A stretch of 36,274 nucleotides of DNA from Chloracidobacterium sp. UBA6041. GTDB lineage: Bacteria; Acidobacteriota; Blastocatellia; Pyrinomonadales; Pyrinomonadaceae. Below the pieces are notes generated by a model, which saw only the letters and a list, made by a program, of their open reading frames with translations, was not told where the DNA came from and did no database searches. Made by a program: the position numbers and the translations under genes. Location of the stretch: contig DIYZ01000182.1 of NCBI GenBank assembly GCA_002427845.1, forward strand, positions 1-36,274. Direction: 5' to 3'. Of the stretch, positions 16,440 to 24,330 are shown piece by piece; the first letter of the stretch is position 1; every line of letters begins with the position of its first letter.

Positions 16440-17639
16440 TTAGACGGAGGCAACTTCGGCCAGGACAACCTGGTCCGGCGCCTCAGGCGACGCGGGAATA
16501 AGCGCGGTAATCTCTTCAACGATGTGGCGAGTGGCGTTAGGGATGGCCAGACCAATTGTCGCGGCTCGCATTGCAGAATAATGGGCCGTGTCTTCGACCA
16601 TCCGACGAATTACCGGAACAATGTCACTGGCGCGTTGCAACAGCACACCGGCGCCACGCTTCACCAGCAGGTTTGCCGCACCAGCTTCCTGCGGCATGGG
16701 CGCGGTGATCCCGTCCGCGATAATCGGCAAGCGGCAGGCGAAGGCTTCGAAAGTAGTCAGGCCGCCGAGTTTCGAAATCATCACGTTGGCGGCGCTCATC
16801 AGTTGTTCCACGTGTTCCGAATAACCTATCACTTTGATGGGAAAAGCTGCGCTCATTGCCAGCGCTTCGGCATCGGCTCTCAATTCTTCGTTTCGCCCTG
16901 CCAGGAAAATTGCCTGGACTTCCAATTCCCCACGCACCAATTCGCGGAAAATCTGCGGTATGTTGCCGCCGCCTTCCCAGCCCGCATTCACAAACACGGT
17001 GAACTTTTCCGGATCCAAACCTAGCGCACTACGCGCGGCACGAGCGGCAGCTTCACCCGGATAAGCAAACTTTGGATGGACGGGCATGCCGGAAATCTTG
17101 ATCCGTTCCGGCGCGATACCATAGTCAATCAATTGCCGCCGCGCGTCTTCGCTCGCCACCAGGTAAAGAGTCACGTCGTCGCATGCCCACCCTCTCCAGA
17201 ATCCGTAGTAGGGATCGGTAACAACCGACACGAGTGGAATTCGATCGGCCAGTTTCAATTCTTTTAGAACGCGGCCAAAGAGGTGCTGGGTCAGCGGATG
17301 CACACTGACGACTACGTGGGGACACCAACGCTCGAAAAGTTCCACGACGTACCCGACGCAACGGCGATGAAAAAATTCTCTTGTCTCCGGGCGGAAGCGG
17401 TTGACCCCCCAATACAGATACTTCATCCAATGTTGTTTATTTCTGAGCAGCCAGTTGTAGAGCCGTACCAGTTTGGCAGTGATCGCATGCGATTCTTCAA
17501 CAGCCCGCACCACGCGAACAGCATACGATTCGCCCTCGAAAAACTTGTGGACTCCAGCTACGATTGCGGCCGCCGCGGAGCGATGGCCTCCGCCAGTGTC
17601 GGACGAGATTATTAGAATTTTGGGAATGCGCTGGGACAT
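16440..17639 (-). CDS. Glycosyltransferase of the MGDG synthase / MurG-like (GT28) type
   Basis: 399 residues. The N-terminal SSDTGGGHRSAAAAI motif (residues 12-26) is the hallmark of processive diacylglycerol glycosyltransferases and plant-type MGDG synthases, followed by the MGDG_synth domain with VSVHPLTQHL and VSVVTDPYYGFWRGW. The C-terminal UDP-sugar domain has FVNAGWEGGGN, MISKLGGLTTFEA and the PMPQEAGAA motif. It probably glycosylates a lipid, most simply diacylglycerol to a glycolipid, at the cytoplasmic membrane face; donor and acceptor are not provable here. The upstream radical SAM gene ends 69 bases before it. The intervening bases are a tandem 7-base repeat that replaces a normal leader. 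Confidence 0.85.
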   Translation of the reverse strand: MSQRIPKILIISSDTGGGHRSAAAAIVAGVHKFFEGESYAVRVVRAVEESHAITAKLVRLYNWLLRNKQHWMKYLYWGVNRFRPETREFFHRRCVGYVVELFERWCPHVVVSVHPLTQHLFGRVLKELKLADRIPLVSVVTDPYYGFWRGWACDDVTLYLVASEDARRQLIDYGIAPERIKISGMPVHPKFAYPGEAAARAARSALGLDPEKFTVFVNAGWEGGGNIPQIFRELVRGELEVQAIFLAGRNEELRADAEALAMSAAFPIKVIGYSEHVEQLMSAANVMISKLGGLTTFEAFACRLPIIADGITAPMPQEAGAANLLVKRGAGVLLQRASDIVPVIRRMVEDTAHYSAMRAATIGLAIPNATRHIVEEITALIPASPEAPDQVVLAEVASV

Positions 17640-17647
17640 TAAACGGC

Positions 17648-17705
17648 TTCAGTCTTCAGTCTTCGGTCTTCGGTCTTCGGGCCAGTTCCCGGTTCCCGGT
17701 TCACG
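17648..17705. repeat. Seven-base tandem repeats between the radical SAM and glycosyltransferase genes
   Basis: Units AGTCTTC, AGTCTTC, GGTCTTC, GGTCTTC fill 17651-17678 and are followed in the same seven-base rhythm by AGTTCCC, GGTTCCC, GGTTCAC. On the coding (minus) strand these read as GAAGACT/GAAGACC directly in front of the glycosyltransferase start, where they supply the only purine-rich, SD-like bases. Confidence 0.85.
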
Positions 17706-17708
17706 GAC

Positions 17709-18872
17709 TTACGCCCTAACGGCTACACCTTCCGGCTGGCCTTCAGCGCGGTCCATTTGCTTCCGCGCTTTCTTCATCTCTCTTTCCAGCTTCTTAATCT
17801 GGATTAAGTGGCCCGGATTAAAAGGCAACGACGGGTAGTAGCTGTTTGATTCGTGTGTGCAGAAACAGCCGTCCGCCGCTTTCTTCCGGCGCGCCTGCAT
17901 CGCCGGCGAGAGCCATAACTTCTGGAAATCCCAATCGTAATCTCTCAGGTTTCCAATCGGCGCGAGATTCTCGCATGAGGAAACAGTGCCCTCATCGTAA
18001 ATCACCCCGCCCGCGGTACCCGCGTAACACTTCATCTGGGCTTTTTGTGTTTCCTGCGTCTTCGCGATCAACCCATGCATGTAAATATCGATCGCTGCCT
18101 TGAAGTAACCGGCCTTGCCGCCGTAATTATTCTTTATCGCGGCGTGGCGCGAGTCGTCGTCAATCATCGCCGCCAGCCTGGCGTAGCGCGAGTGATCGAT
18201 TTGCAGCTCGATTGGATCTGCTGAAGGTGGACGGATGTAATTGAAGTTTACTTTGTCGGGCCGCAAGTCATACTTCAAGAAGTCGTACCATTCAAAGATC
18301 GTGTCCTGGTTGGAATTCATAAAGCAGGTGCACGTCTGCACGTCGAGTTTCGGATATTCCTGCTTGATTGTTTGCAGCTGGTGCGCGGTGTCAATCGCGA
18401 TATCCCAGGAACCGGGCTTCTGTCTGATCTTCTCATGAGGACCTTTGGGACCGTCGATACCAAGCGCGACCGTCACGTTGAGATTAGGACACTCTTCGAG
18501 GACGCGAGTAATGTCGGGAAAGATTCGCTTCTGGATCTGCCCATTCGACATGATGTAAATCGATTCGAGCTTGTTGTTCTGGTAAAAAGCCCGGGCAATT
18601 TCCGGCAGGTCTTTGCGTGTAAAAGGCTCGCCGCCGGCAAGAATCAAGACACCCAGATTGCCACCTAGTGTCTCCGAGATTTTTTCAATCTCGTTCGTCT
18701 TCATTTGCAGCTTTTTGCGCGGACGGTCGTCAAGCTCCTCTGTAAAAAAGCAATGCGTACAGCGCATGTCGCAAACAGAGGTCACTAGTATGTTTAGCAA
18801 AACGGGTGAAAATGGCTGGCCAATAGCCAGCTTTGCATAACGCTTCAGAAGCTCTCTTGTCGTGTAATCCAT
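17709..18872 (-). CDS. Radical SAM protein with SPASM-like C-terminal Cys region, function unknown
   Basis: 387 residues. The radical SAM cluster motif CxxxCxxC is Cys34, Cys38 and Cys41 (CDMRCTHC), followed by the SAM-binding GGEPF segment (about 80-84) and the IMSNG motif. The C-terminal third has several Cys (KCYAGTAGG, SSCEN, GCFCTHES) that resemble a SPASM/twitch domain holding an extra Fe-S cluster, and a Lys/Arg-rich tail. No B12-binding domain is visible. The ATG at 18872 has AAGAGG at good spacing. Its nearest neighbour is a glycolipid-type glycosyltransferase, which hints at lipid or envelope modification, but no small peptide substrate gene is visible and I cannot name the reaction. 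Confidence 0.85.
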   Translation of the reverse strand: MDYTTRELLKRYAKLAIGQPFSPVLLNILVTSVCDMRCTHCFFTEELDDRPRKKLQMKTNEIEKISETLGGNLGVLILAGGEPFTRKDLPEIARAFYQNNKLESIYIMSNGQIQKRIFPDITRVLEECPNLNVTVALGIDGPKGPHEKIRQKPGSWDIAIDTAHQLQTIKQEYPKLDVQTCTCFMNSNQDTIFEWYDFLKYDLRPDKVNFNYIRPPSADPIELQIDHSRYARLAAMIDDDSRHAAIKNNYGGKAGYFKAAIDIYMHGLIAKTQETQKAQMKCYAGTAGGVIYDEGTVSSCENLAPIGNLRDYDWDFQKLWLSPAMQARRKKAADGCFCTHESNSYYPSLPFNPGHLIQIKKLEREMKKARKQMDRAEGQPEGVAVRA

Positions 18873-18965
18873 TTCAACCTCTTATTAATACCGGCCGCTA
18901 CCGCACCGCGTTTGATGCGAAGCGGAGTTCAACAGATAGAGTATTTAATCCGTACTGTCAACGTA

Positions 18966-19141
18966 CCTTACGCGCAAGGTAGTGTCCTGATTTCGAGTCT
19001 CTGCGTTATCTCAGCGCACTCTGCGTCTCCGCGGTGAGTGACTTTGCTCCGATATTAACCGCCGAGACGCAGAGGACACAGAGTTTGCGCAGAGAAAAAG
19101 GTCAAATTAGGACCCACCTACGCGCAAACTAACGGTTGGCG
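18966..19141. repeat. Large imperfect palindrome (about 170 bases) between the radical SAM and ntrX-like genes
   Basis: The core arms CTCTGCGTCTCCGCGGT (19019-19035) and its partner 19058-19074 differ at one position. Pairing continues outward imperfectly: CTCTGCG near 18999 with CGCAGAG near 19088, and AGGTAGTGTCCTGATTT (18978-18994) with AAATTAGGACCCACCT near 19104-19119. Both ends carry GCGCAA-type sequence. The right end (CAAACTAACGGTTGG) resembles a hairpin near 27731. It looks like a dispersed palindromic or MITE-like element without coding capacity. Confidence 0.7.
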
Positions 19142-19160
19142 TTATAACAATCAGCAGATC

Positions 19161-20525
19161 CTAGGAAACCCCGGCGCGTTCGCTGCGACTGGGAATACCG
19201 AGCGCCCGCATGCGGCGATACAGGTGACTGCGATCAACTCCCATCAGTTCCGCGGCCCGCGAAACGTTCCCTTCGGCCTCGTCCAATTTTCTTTGAATGA
19301 ACTCGCGGTGATACGCGTCCGTGGCTTCCTTGAACGAGGGAAATCTGAACGACGCGACTGGCGCTTCTTCTTTTCCATGCGGCGGTAAATCGCCTGCCGC
19401 CACCCTGGTTCCGGGGTTCATGATCACCACGCGTTCAATCGTATTCCGCAACTCGCGAACGTTTCCCGGCCACGAATAATTCTGCAACTCCTCGATTGCT
19501 TCGACCGCAAATTCCTTCGGGATTTTGCCGTAGGCGCGCGAAAAGTGTTGATTGAAGTAGTTTACGAGCAGTGGCACATCTTCGAGGCGGTCGCGCAGCG
19601 GCGGCAATTCAAAAGGAATAACGTTTAATCGGTAAAAAAGATCCGGCCGGAACTTTCCCTGTTCAATCTCCACGTCCAGGTGTTTGTTTGTTGCGGCGAT
19701 CACTCTGACGTCAACCTTCACGGAGTTGCCGCTGCCGACGGGTTCAAATCTTTGTTCCTCAAGCACGCGCAAAACTTTTGCCTGCACTTTGGAACTCATA
19801 TCGCCGATCTCGTCCAGGAAAAGTGTCGCACCGTCGGCCAACTCAAATTTGCCCTTCTTTGCCGCAGTGGCGCCAGTGAATGCTCCCTTCACGTGGCCAA
19901 ACAGTTCTGATTCGATCAGTTCTTCAGGTATCGCCGCCGAGTTCACCTCGATAAAAGGCGCGGCCGCTCGCCGCGACTTGGCATGAATTGCGTGCGCTAC
20001 GAACTCCTTGCCCGTGCCCGACTCGCCGTAGATAAGCACACGCCCATCTGTAGGAGCGACGACGGAAATCTGCTTGCGAAGTGCGCGCATCGCCACAGAC
20101 TCGCCCACCATCGTGTACTCTTTCGCCAGCTCCGCCGACATTTCAGCGTTGATTAGCTCGAGTCGCTGCTGTCGCAAAGCATTGCGCACTGTCAGTAGAG
20201 TTTTCTCGATTGAAAGCGGCTTCTCGATGAAATCAAACGCGCCGAGCTTTGTTGCCCGCACGGCGGTTTCTACGTTTCCATGACCGGAGATGATCACGAC
20301 TGCTGCTTCCGAACCCGCGGCGCGAAGCTGCCGCAGTGTCTCCAGCCCATCTATGCCGGGTAACCAAACATCCAACAGGATGCACCCATAGGCGCAACGC
20401 TCAACAGCTTCGAGACACTCCTCGCCTGTAGCAACCGCGTCGGCGCTAAAACCTTCGTCTTCCATAACGCCGCGCAACGTGTCGCGAATGCCGCGTTCGT
20501 CGTCAACAATGAGTATCGAATCCAT
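19161..20525 (-). CDS. Sigma-54-dependent response regulator (NtrX/NtrC family)
   Basis: 454 residues with the three standard parts. The receiver domain has the acidic pair Asp8-Asp9, phosphoacceptor Asp52 (ILLDVWLPG) and the conserved Lys in FIEKPLS. The AAA+ domain has Walker A GESGTGKE, the sigma-54 contact loop GAFTGA, Walker B TLFLDEIGD and SWPGNVRELRN. The C-terminal Fis-type helix-turn-helix is EGNVSRAAELMGVDRSHLYRR. An intact GAFTGA loop indicates a true sigma-54 activator. The cognate kinase gene lies upstream on the same strand, and overall resemblance is to NtrX. The target genes are not identified; nitrogen control is not implied by the sequence alone. Confidence 0.93.
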   Translation of the reverse strand: MDSILIVDDERGIRDTLRGVMEDEGFSADAVATGEECLEAVERCAYGCILLDVWLPGIDGLETLRQLRAAGSEAAVVIISGHGNVETAVRATKLGAFDFIEKPLSIEKTLLTVRNALRQQRLELINAEMSAELAKEYTMVGESVAMRALRKQISVVAPTDGRVLIYGESGTGKEFVAHAIHAKSRRAAAPFIEVNSAAIPEELIESELFGHVKGAFTGATAAKKGKFELADGATLFLDEIGDMSSKVQAKVLRVLEEQRFEPVGSGNSVKVDVRVIAATNKHLDVEIEQGKFRPDLFYRLNVIPFELPPLRDRLEDVPLLVNYFNQHFSRAYGKIPKEFAVEAIEELQNYSWPGNVRELRNTIERVVIMNPGTRVAAGDLPPHGKEEAPVASFRFPSFKEATDAYHREFIQRKLDEAEGNVSRAAELMGVDRSHLYRRMRALGIPSRSERAGVS

Positions 20526-20637
20526 AATCAGTAGGCAGGAGGCAGGGGCAGGAGGCAGAACACGCTTTACGAAAATCCTTATTTTCGGTTACGGCCACAG
20601 GGTTATTAATTGGTTACCTGCCGTCTGCTCCTGTCTC

Positions 20638-22911
20638 TTATGCACCGACCGCCGGCAGTTCAATTACAAACCTTGCGCCGCGTGGGTAATTGGCTTCCGC
20701 GCGAATTCGTCCGCCGTGCTCCAGAATTATTCGCTGCACAATCGCCAGACCCAGGCCCGTGCCGCTGCCGCCAGTTGAAAAGTAAGGTTGAAACAAACGT
20801 CTGAAATCCGCGGGACGAATTCCGCGGCCCGTATCGGCAACTTCGGTAATCAAAATGCTGCGGGCGGGATCAAAACTTGTAGTGATGATTATTTTCTTTT
20901 CATGGTCAACCGTTGCCAGCGCGTTACTGGCATTGTCGATCAGATTTACGAACACACGACGCAGTTGCTCCGAATCCAACATCGCTGCCGGCAAGTCTGC
21001 ATCGAGCGTCGTCTCAATTCTTATCCCATCGAGCCGGTCATCGTACAAAGCGACGGCCTGCCGGATTACTTCATTTAGATGCGCTGCTTCGAGCCGGGCC
21101 AGCGGCAATCGCGCAAAACGCGAAAACTCGTCGACCATTGCCTTGAGGCCGGCGACTTCTCTGGCGATCGTTTCGGTACACTCATTAATCACTTCCGTGA
21201 CATGCGCTTCTTCGCTTGTTCTCGCGCTCGATCTGTTGGATCCGTTTGACTCACCGTTGGACGTGGCGCGGCGATAACTTTTGGCGATGCGTTCGGCTGA
21301 AAGTTGAATGGGCGTCAACGGGTTCTTGATCTCGTGCGCCATACGTCTGGCAACTTCACTCCAGGCGGCCGCGCGTTGGGCCGCTAACAATTCGGATAAA
21401 TCTTCAAGCACCAGCACTACGCCGCTCTTCTGCGCGGCAGAAGCTCGCAAAGCAGTCGCAGTCAATGCCACCGGAAGCGGTGAACCGTCGTTAGCTCCGG
21501 CGAGTTGGGCCTGCTCCGCAGCTTGTCCCGTGCGCCGTGCGCGCCGCAACAAGCGATCAAGAACCACCCAATCTTCCACTACAATCAACTCTTCAAGTCT
21601 TTCCGCCTCTTGTTCGTGGCTGGCCTTTTTCAGTCGCAACATGCGCGAAGCTGCCGCGTTAATCGTCGTAACGCGATCGTTCTCATCGAGGGAGACAACT
21701 CCAGTCGAAAGGGACTCGAGGACGGTCTCTATGTAGTTGCGTCTTTCCTCGAGTGTCAGGTTTTTCTCGCGCAATGCGGCCGAGCCAGCTTCAATACTGG
21801 TGCGATTATCCTCAAGCTGCGTGGTCATCTGATTAAACGAATCCGCAAGCAAGGCTAGCTCGTCTTCGGCAATCGTCGTGACGCGGTGAGACAAGTTTCC
21901 GCGCGCAATCTCGTTGGAAGCTTCCGCGAGCGCCTTGATCGGCGTGGCAATGCCGCGCGCCAGATAGATAGCGACCCAGCTTGAAACAAACAAGAGCATC
22001 AGCGTCATCAATCCCAGGGTTGACAACCCGAGCAGCCGGACGCGGCGCTGCCGCTCCACCAATTTTCGATACTCACCCTGCGAGCCGGTGATAGTGTCAT
22101 TCAAGTCAGTGCTGGCACGGCGCAAGGGCACCACGACCAGTCGTTGGTCGCCGGATAGAGGAACTGTCAGCGCATCGAAATCTTTACCGTCGACGAGACT
22201 CTCGTCACCCTCGTTTAGCGTGCGCGCCTTTTCCAGAAGAGTTTCTAACTCCGCAATGTCCGACGTAGACAGCGCTGCTCTGCTTTGGGCCACGACATTT
22301 CCACTCGCATCAACGATCTCAACAGCGGACAGTTGCTTACTGGCGACAACTCGCTCGAGAGTCTGCTGCCGCTCCGCGTCAGATTGCGGACTCAGCACGA
22401 CAGCCAGCAGCCCTGCGGTTTCGCGCAGGTTGCGCGTTTGCGCGTCAACCGCCTCGCGTTGAACTTCCTGCGCCTCGTTGACTACTCGTGCGGGCAACCG
22501 TCCAAACCACTTTTCCAGCGAGCGATTAAGGAAGAGATAAGAAAAAGACGCCATCGCAATGATCGGCAGGAAGCTAATGGCGATGAAATAGACCAACAGC
22601 CGCGTCTTTATTTTTGAGCCCAACTGTCGCTCGCGTCTTTCGCGGCGCAGCTTTAGCAGGTTGCGTGCAAAGATGAAGGAAAAAACTACGAAAGCGACGA
22701 AGTTAAGCGTGGACAACGCGTAAAGCAGAAGCGTGTCTGAAGCCGTATCGGGCGGAATAACAGTCCACAACCACAATTGCTGCGAAACAATGATGGCAAG
22801 GAGCAGCAACACGGTTATTCCCAGCGCCCACAATAGTATTCGCCGGCGCCGTGTCGGCCTGCCTGTTGATTCTGATAAAGGGGCGGGAGGATTTTCGTCG
22901 TGTTTGTTCAT
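20638..22911 (-). CDS. NtrY-like membrane sensor histidine kinase
   Basis: 757 residues. Three hydrophobic helices near the N-terminus (about 28-48, 63-85 and 108-130) and one near 295-320 bound an extracytoplasmic sensor region. A HAMP domain (IATPIKALAEASNEIARGNL) and a PAS-like segment (about 395-500) follow. The dimerisation domain contains phospho-acceptor His526 in RRMAHEIKNPLTPIQLSAER. The ATPase domain has N box VNLIDNASNAL, G1 DTGRGI and G2 GTGLGLAIV. This order matches NtrY. The response regulator gene follows 112 bases downstream, the gap holding only G/A-rich GGCAGGAGGCAG repeats. The start ATG at 22911 is preceded by a REP-like hairpin at 22944. Confidence 0.92.
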   Translation of the reverse strand: MNKHDENPPAPLSESTGRPTRRRRILLWALGITVLLLLAIIVSQQLWLWTVIPPDTASDTLLLYALSTLNFVAFVVFSFIFARNLLKLRRERRERQLGSKIKTRLLVYFIAISFLPIIAMASFSYLFLNRSLEKWFGRLPARVVNEAQEVQREAVDAQTRNLRETAGLLAVVLSPQSDAERQQTLERVVASKQLSAVEIVDASGNVVAQSRAALSTSDIAELETLLEKARTLNEGDESLVDGKDFDALTVPLSGDQRLVVVPLRRASTDLNDTITGSQGEYRKLVERQRRVRLLGLSTLGLMTLMLLFVSSWVAIYLARGIATPIKALAEASNEIARGNLSHRVTTIAEDELALLADSFNQMTTQLEDNRTSIEAGSAALREKNLTLEERRNYIETVLESLSTGVVSLDENDRVTTINAAASRMLRLKKASHEQEAERLEELIVVEDWVVLDRLLRRARRTGQAAEQAQLAGANDGSPLPVALTATALRASAAQKSGVVLVLEDLSELLAAQRAAAWSEVARRMAHEIKNPLTPIQLSAERIAKSYRRATSNGESNGSNRSSARTSEEAHVTEVINECTETIAREVAGLKAMVDEFSRFARLPLARLEAAHLNEVIRQAVALYDDRLDGIRIETTLDADLPAAMLDSEQLRRVFVNLIDNASNALATVDHEKKIIITTSFDPARSILITEVADTGRGIRPADFRRLFQPYFSTGGSGTGLGLAIVQRIILEHGGRIRAEANYPRGARFVIELPAVGA

Positions 22912-22943
22912 GAAAAGTTAGCGAAGTTTATCATACGAAGGTA

Positions 22944-22965
22944 AGACAGGCATTCCTGCCTGTCT
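22944..22965. repeat. REP-like hairpin, copy 1
   Basis: AGACAGGCA, loop TTCC, TGCCTGTCT: a perfect 9-bp stem preceded by GGTA. Related hairpins occur at 36075-36094 (same orientation) and 36255-36274 (opposite orientation), so this is a dispersed family. It lies in the 319-base gap 22912-23230, which holds no gene. Confidence 0.8.
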
Positions 22966-23009
22966 TTCTTGGTTCACGTTGCGTGACCGGGATTTTGCGA
23001 CTTTGGCTC

Positions 23010-23139
23010 CGTTTAGAAAGCGGACTTGTCCGCCATCGGGATAGTCGCACAAGTGCGCCCTCTAAACGAATCCTATGTGGACCTCCTGCCTCGTGGGCGG
23101 ACAAGTGCGCCTGCCAAACGAATCCCGCGCGAATCCCGC
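23010..23139. repeat. Three copies of a ~25-base GGACAAGTGCGC / CTAAACGAAT repeat
   Basis: Copies at 23046-23070 (CGCACAAGTGCGCCCTCTAA...) and 23096-23126 (GGCGGACAAGTGCGCCTGCC...) are direct. The copy at 23010-23034 (CGTTTAGAAAGCGGACTTGT...) is inverted. Directly after copy 3 the block CGAATCCCGCG occurs twice (about 23119-23140). The array sits just before the CPBP protease gene. Confidence 0.65.
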
Positions 23140-23230
23140 GACGAACCTCGGCGTGAACAATTCATGAGCATCGTCTAGAATGCCCGCGCTTAATCCGGGT
23201 CCGATTTAACTCTTCTGCTTCCAGACGCTG

Positions 23231-24178
23231 ATGAACCTGCAAAAAATCTTTATCAACCCCAGCGGCCGCCTCCGCAGTGGTTGGCGATTGCTTATCTTTG
23301 TAGGTCTTCTTTTCCTTTTTCTATTTCTGCTGACGACAGCCGTGCGGGTTGGCTATGCGGTAGCGGCCCGGCTGTTGCCCGGGCACAGCGTGGGCCCCTA
23401 TTTCGAGAATGTTATATATCGCCTGATATTGTTAGGGGCCGCCCTGATTGCCGGATTCATTTGCACGCGCTGGCTGGAAGGTCTGCCATGGCGCGCGCTG
23501 GGGCTGTGGCTACACGTAGGATGGTTGCGCGATCTTTTCGTTGGTTCACTCATAGGGATTGCCTCATTAGCCCTGGCAACTGGCATAGCGACCGCGGGCG
23601 GCGGACTGAGTTTCACCATCTCTGGCCGTGCCGCATTAATCTCGGTGGGCCAGACTCTCATTTTTTCCGCCGCGCTTTTCATTTTTGCAGCGCTCGCTGA
23701 GGAGGCGCTCTTCAGAGGCTATCCATTGCAAACTTTGACGAGAGCAAACCTGGCCTGGCTCGCGGTGTTTCTAACATCCGTTCCTTTTGGGGCGGTACAT
23801 CTCAGGAATCCCAACGTGGCAGCGGGCTTCACCTTCGTCAACACGGCGCTCGCGGGAGGGTGGCTTGCCGTCGCTTATCTGCGCACGCGAAGCCTGTGGT
23901 TCCCGCTTGGAGTTCACTGGGCTTGGAATTGGGCGCTGGGATCGCTTTTTGGTTTGCCGGTGAGCGGCATCACGGACCTCGCGCCGAATCCATTGCTTCA
24001 TGGCACAGACCTTGGACCAGCATGGTTAACCGGCGGCAGCTACGGCATCGAGGGTGGCCTCGCGTGCACGCTCACGCTGATCGCGTCCACGCTTTTCATC
24101 TGGCGCACGCGGCTTGTTTCGGCCACTCCAGAGATGAAAAAGCTAACGTCCCAGGAAAACCCGGTGCCCGTCCGATGA
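23231..24178 (+). CDS. CPBP-family intramembrane metalloprotease (CAAX protease/Abi type)
   Basis: 315 residues, about eight membrane helices. All four family elements are intact: the Glu pair and Arg in EEALFRG (Glu157, Glu158, Arg162), the FGAVH motif (His190), and the HWAWN motif (His229, Asn233). These residues form the glutamate/histidine site of Rce1-like intramembrane proteases. In bacteria such proteins serve in bacteriocin self-immunity, peptide maturation or unknown envelope roles; nothing nearby indicates a substrate. The start MNLQKIFINPSGRLRSGW shows the usual short cytoplasmic N-terminus before the first helix. The gene is transcribed towards the citrate synthase gene. Confidence 0.9.
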   Translation: MNLQKIFINPSGRLRSGWRLLIFVGLLFLFLFLLTTAVRVGYAVAARLLPGHSVGPYFENVIYRLILLGAALIAGFICTRWLEGLPWRALGLWLHVGWLRDLFVGSLIGIASLALATGIATAGGGLSFTISGRAALISVGQTLIFSAALFIFAALAEEALFRGYPLQTLTRANLAWLAVFLTSVPFGAVHLRNPNVAAGFTFVNTALAGGWLAVAYLRTRSLWFPLGVHWAWNWALGSLFGLPVSGITDLAPNPLLHGTDLGPAWLTGGSYGIEGGLACTLTLIASTLFIWRTRLVSATPEMKKLTSQENPVPVR

Positions 24179-24205
24179 ACTTTCGAGGTCTTACCGGTTT
24201 CATTT

Positions 24206-24223
24206 GAACCGTTGAAACGGTTC
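24206..24223. repeat. Short hairpin between convergent CPBP protease and citrate synthase genes
   Basis: GAACCGT, loop TGAA, ACGGTTC (7-bp stem). No T-run follows in either direction, so a terminator role is unproven. An outer GAGGTC/GACCTC pair flanks it at roughly 24185 and 24254. Confidence 0.4.
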
Positions 24224-24330
24224 ACGCAGTGCGAATGGCTCTCAACCTTGAACGACCTCTCTAGGCAGATCAACTCGTGGTAAGGAAGGGGCATGCCCCG
24301 GCTGCTTTTTTCCAGCGACTCCGAAGCGAA

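Noticed and set aside
16359..17024. Long plus-strand frame antisense to the glycosyltransferase gene
   Set aside because: It is the complement of clear MGDG-synthase-type coding sequence; composition is a by-product of GC-rich codons.
17648..17705. CRISPR-like array
   Set aside because: Units are only seven bases with no spacers; it is a simple tandem repeat.
23231..24178. Abortive-infection (Abi) defence gene
   Set aside because: The CPBP family carries the Abi name, but there is no phage-defence context; membrane protease of unknown substrate is the fair call.
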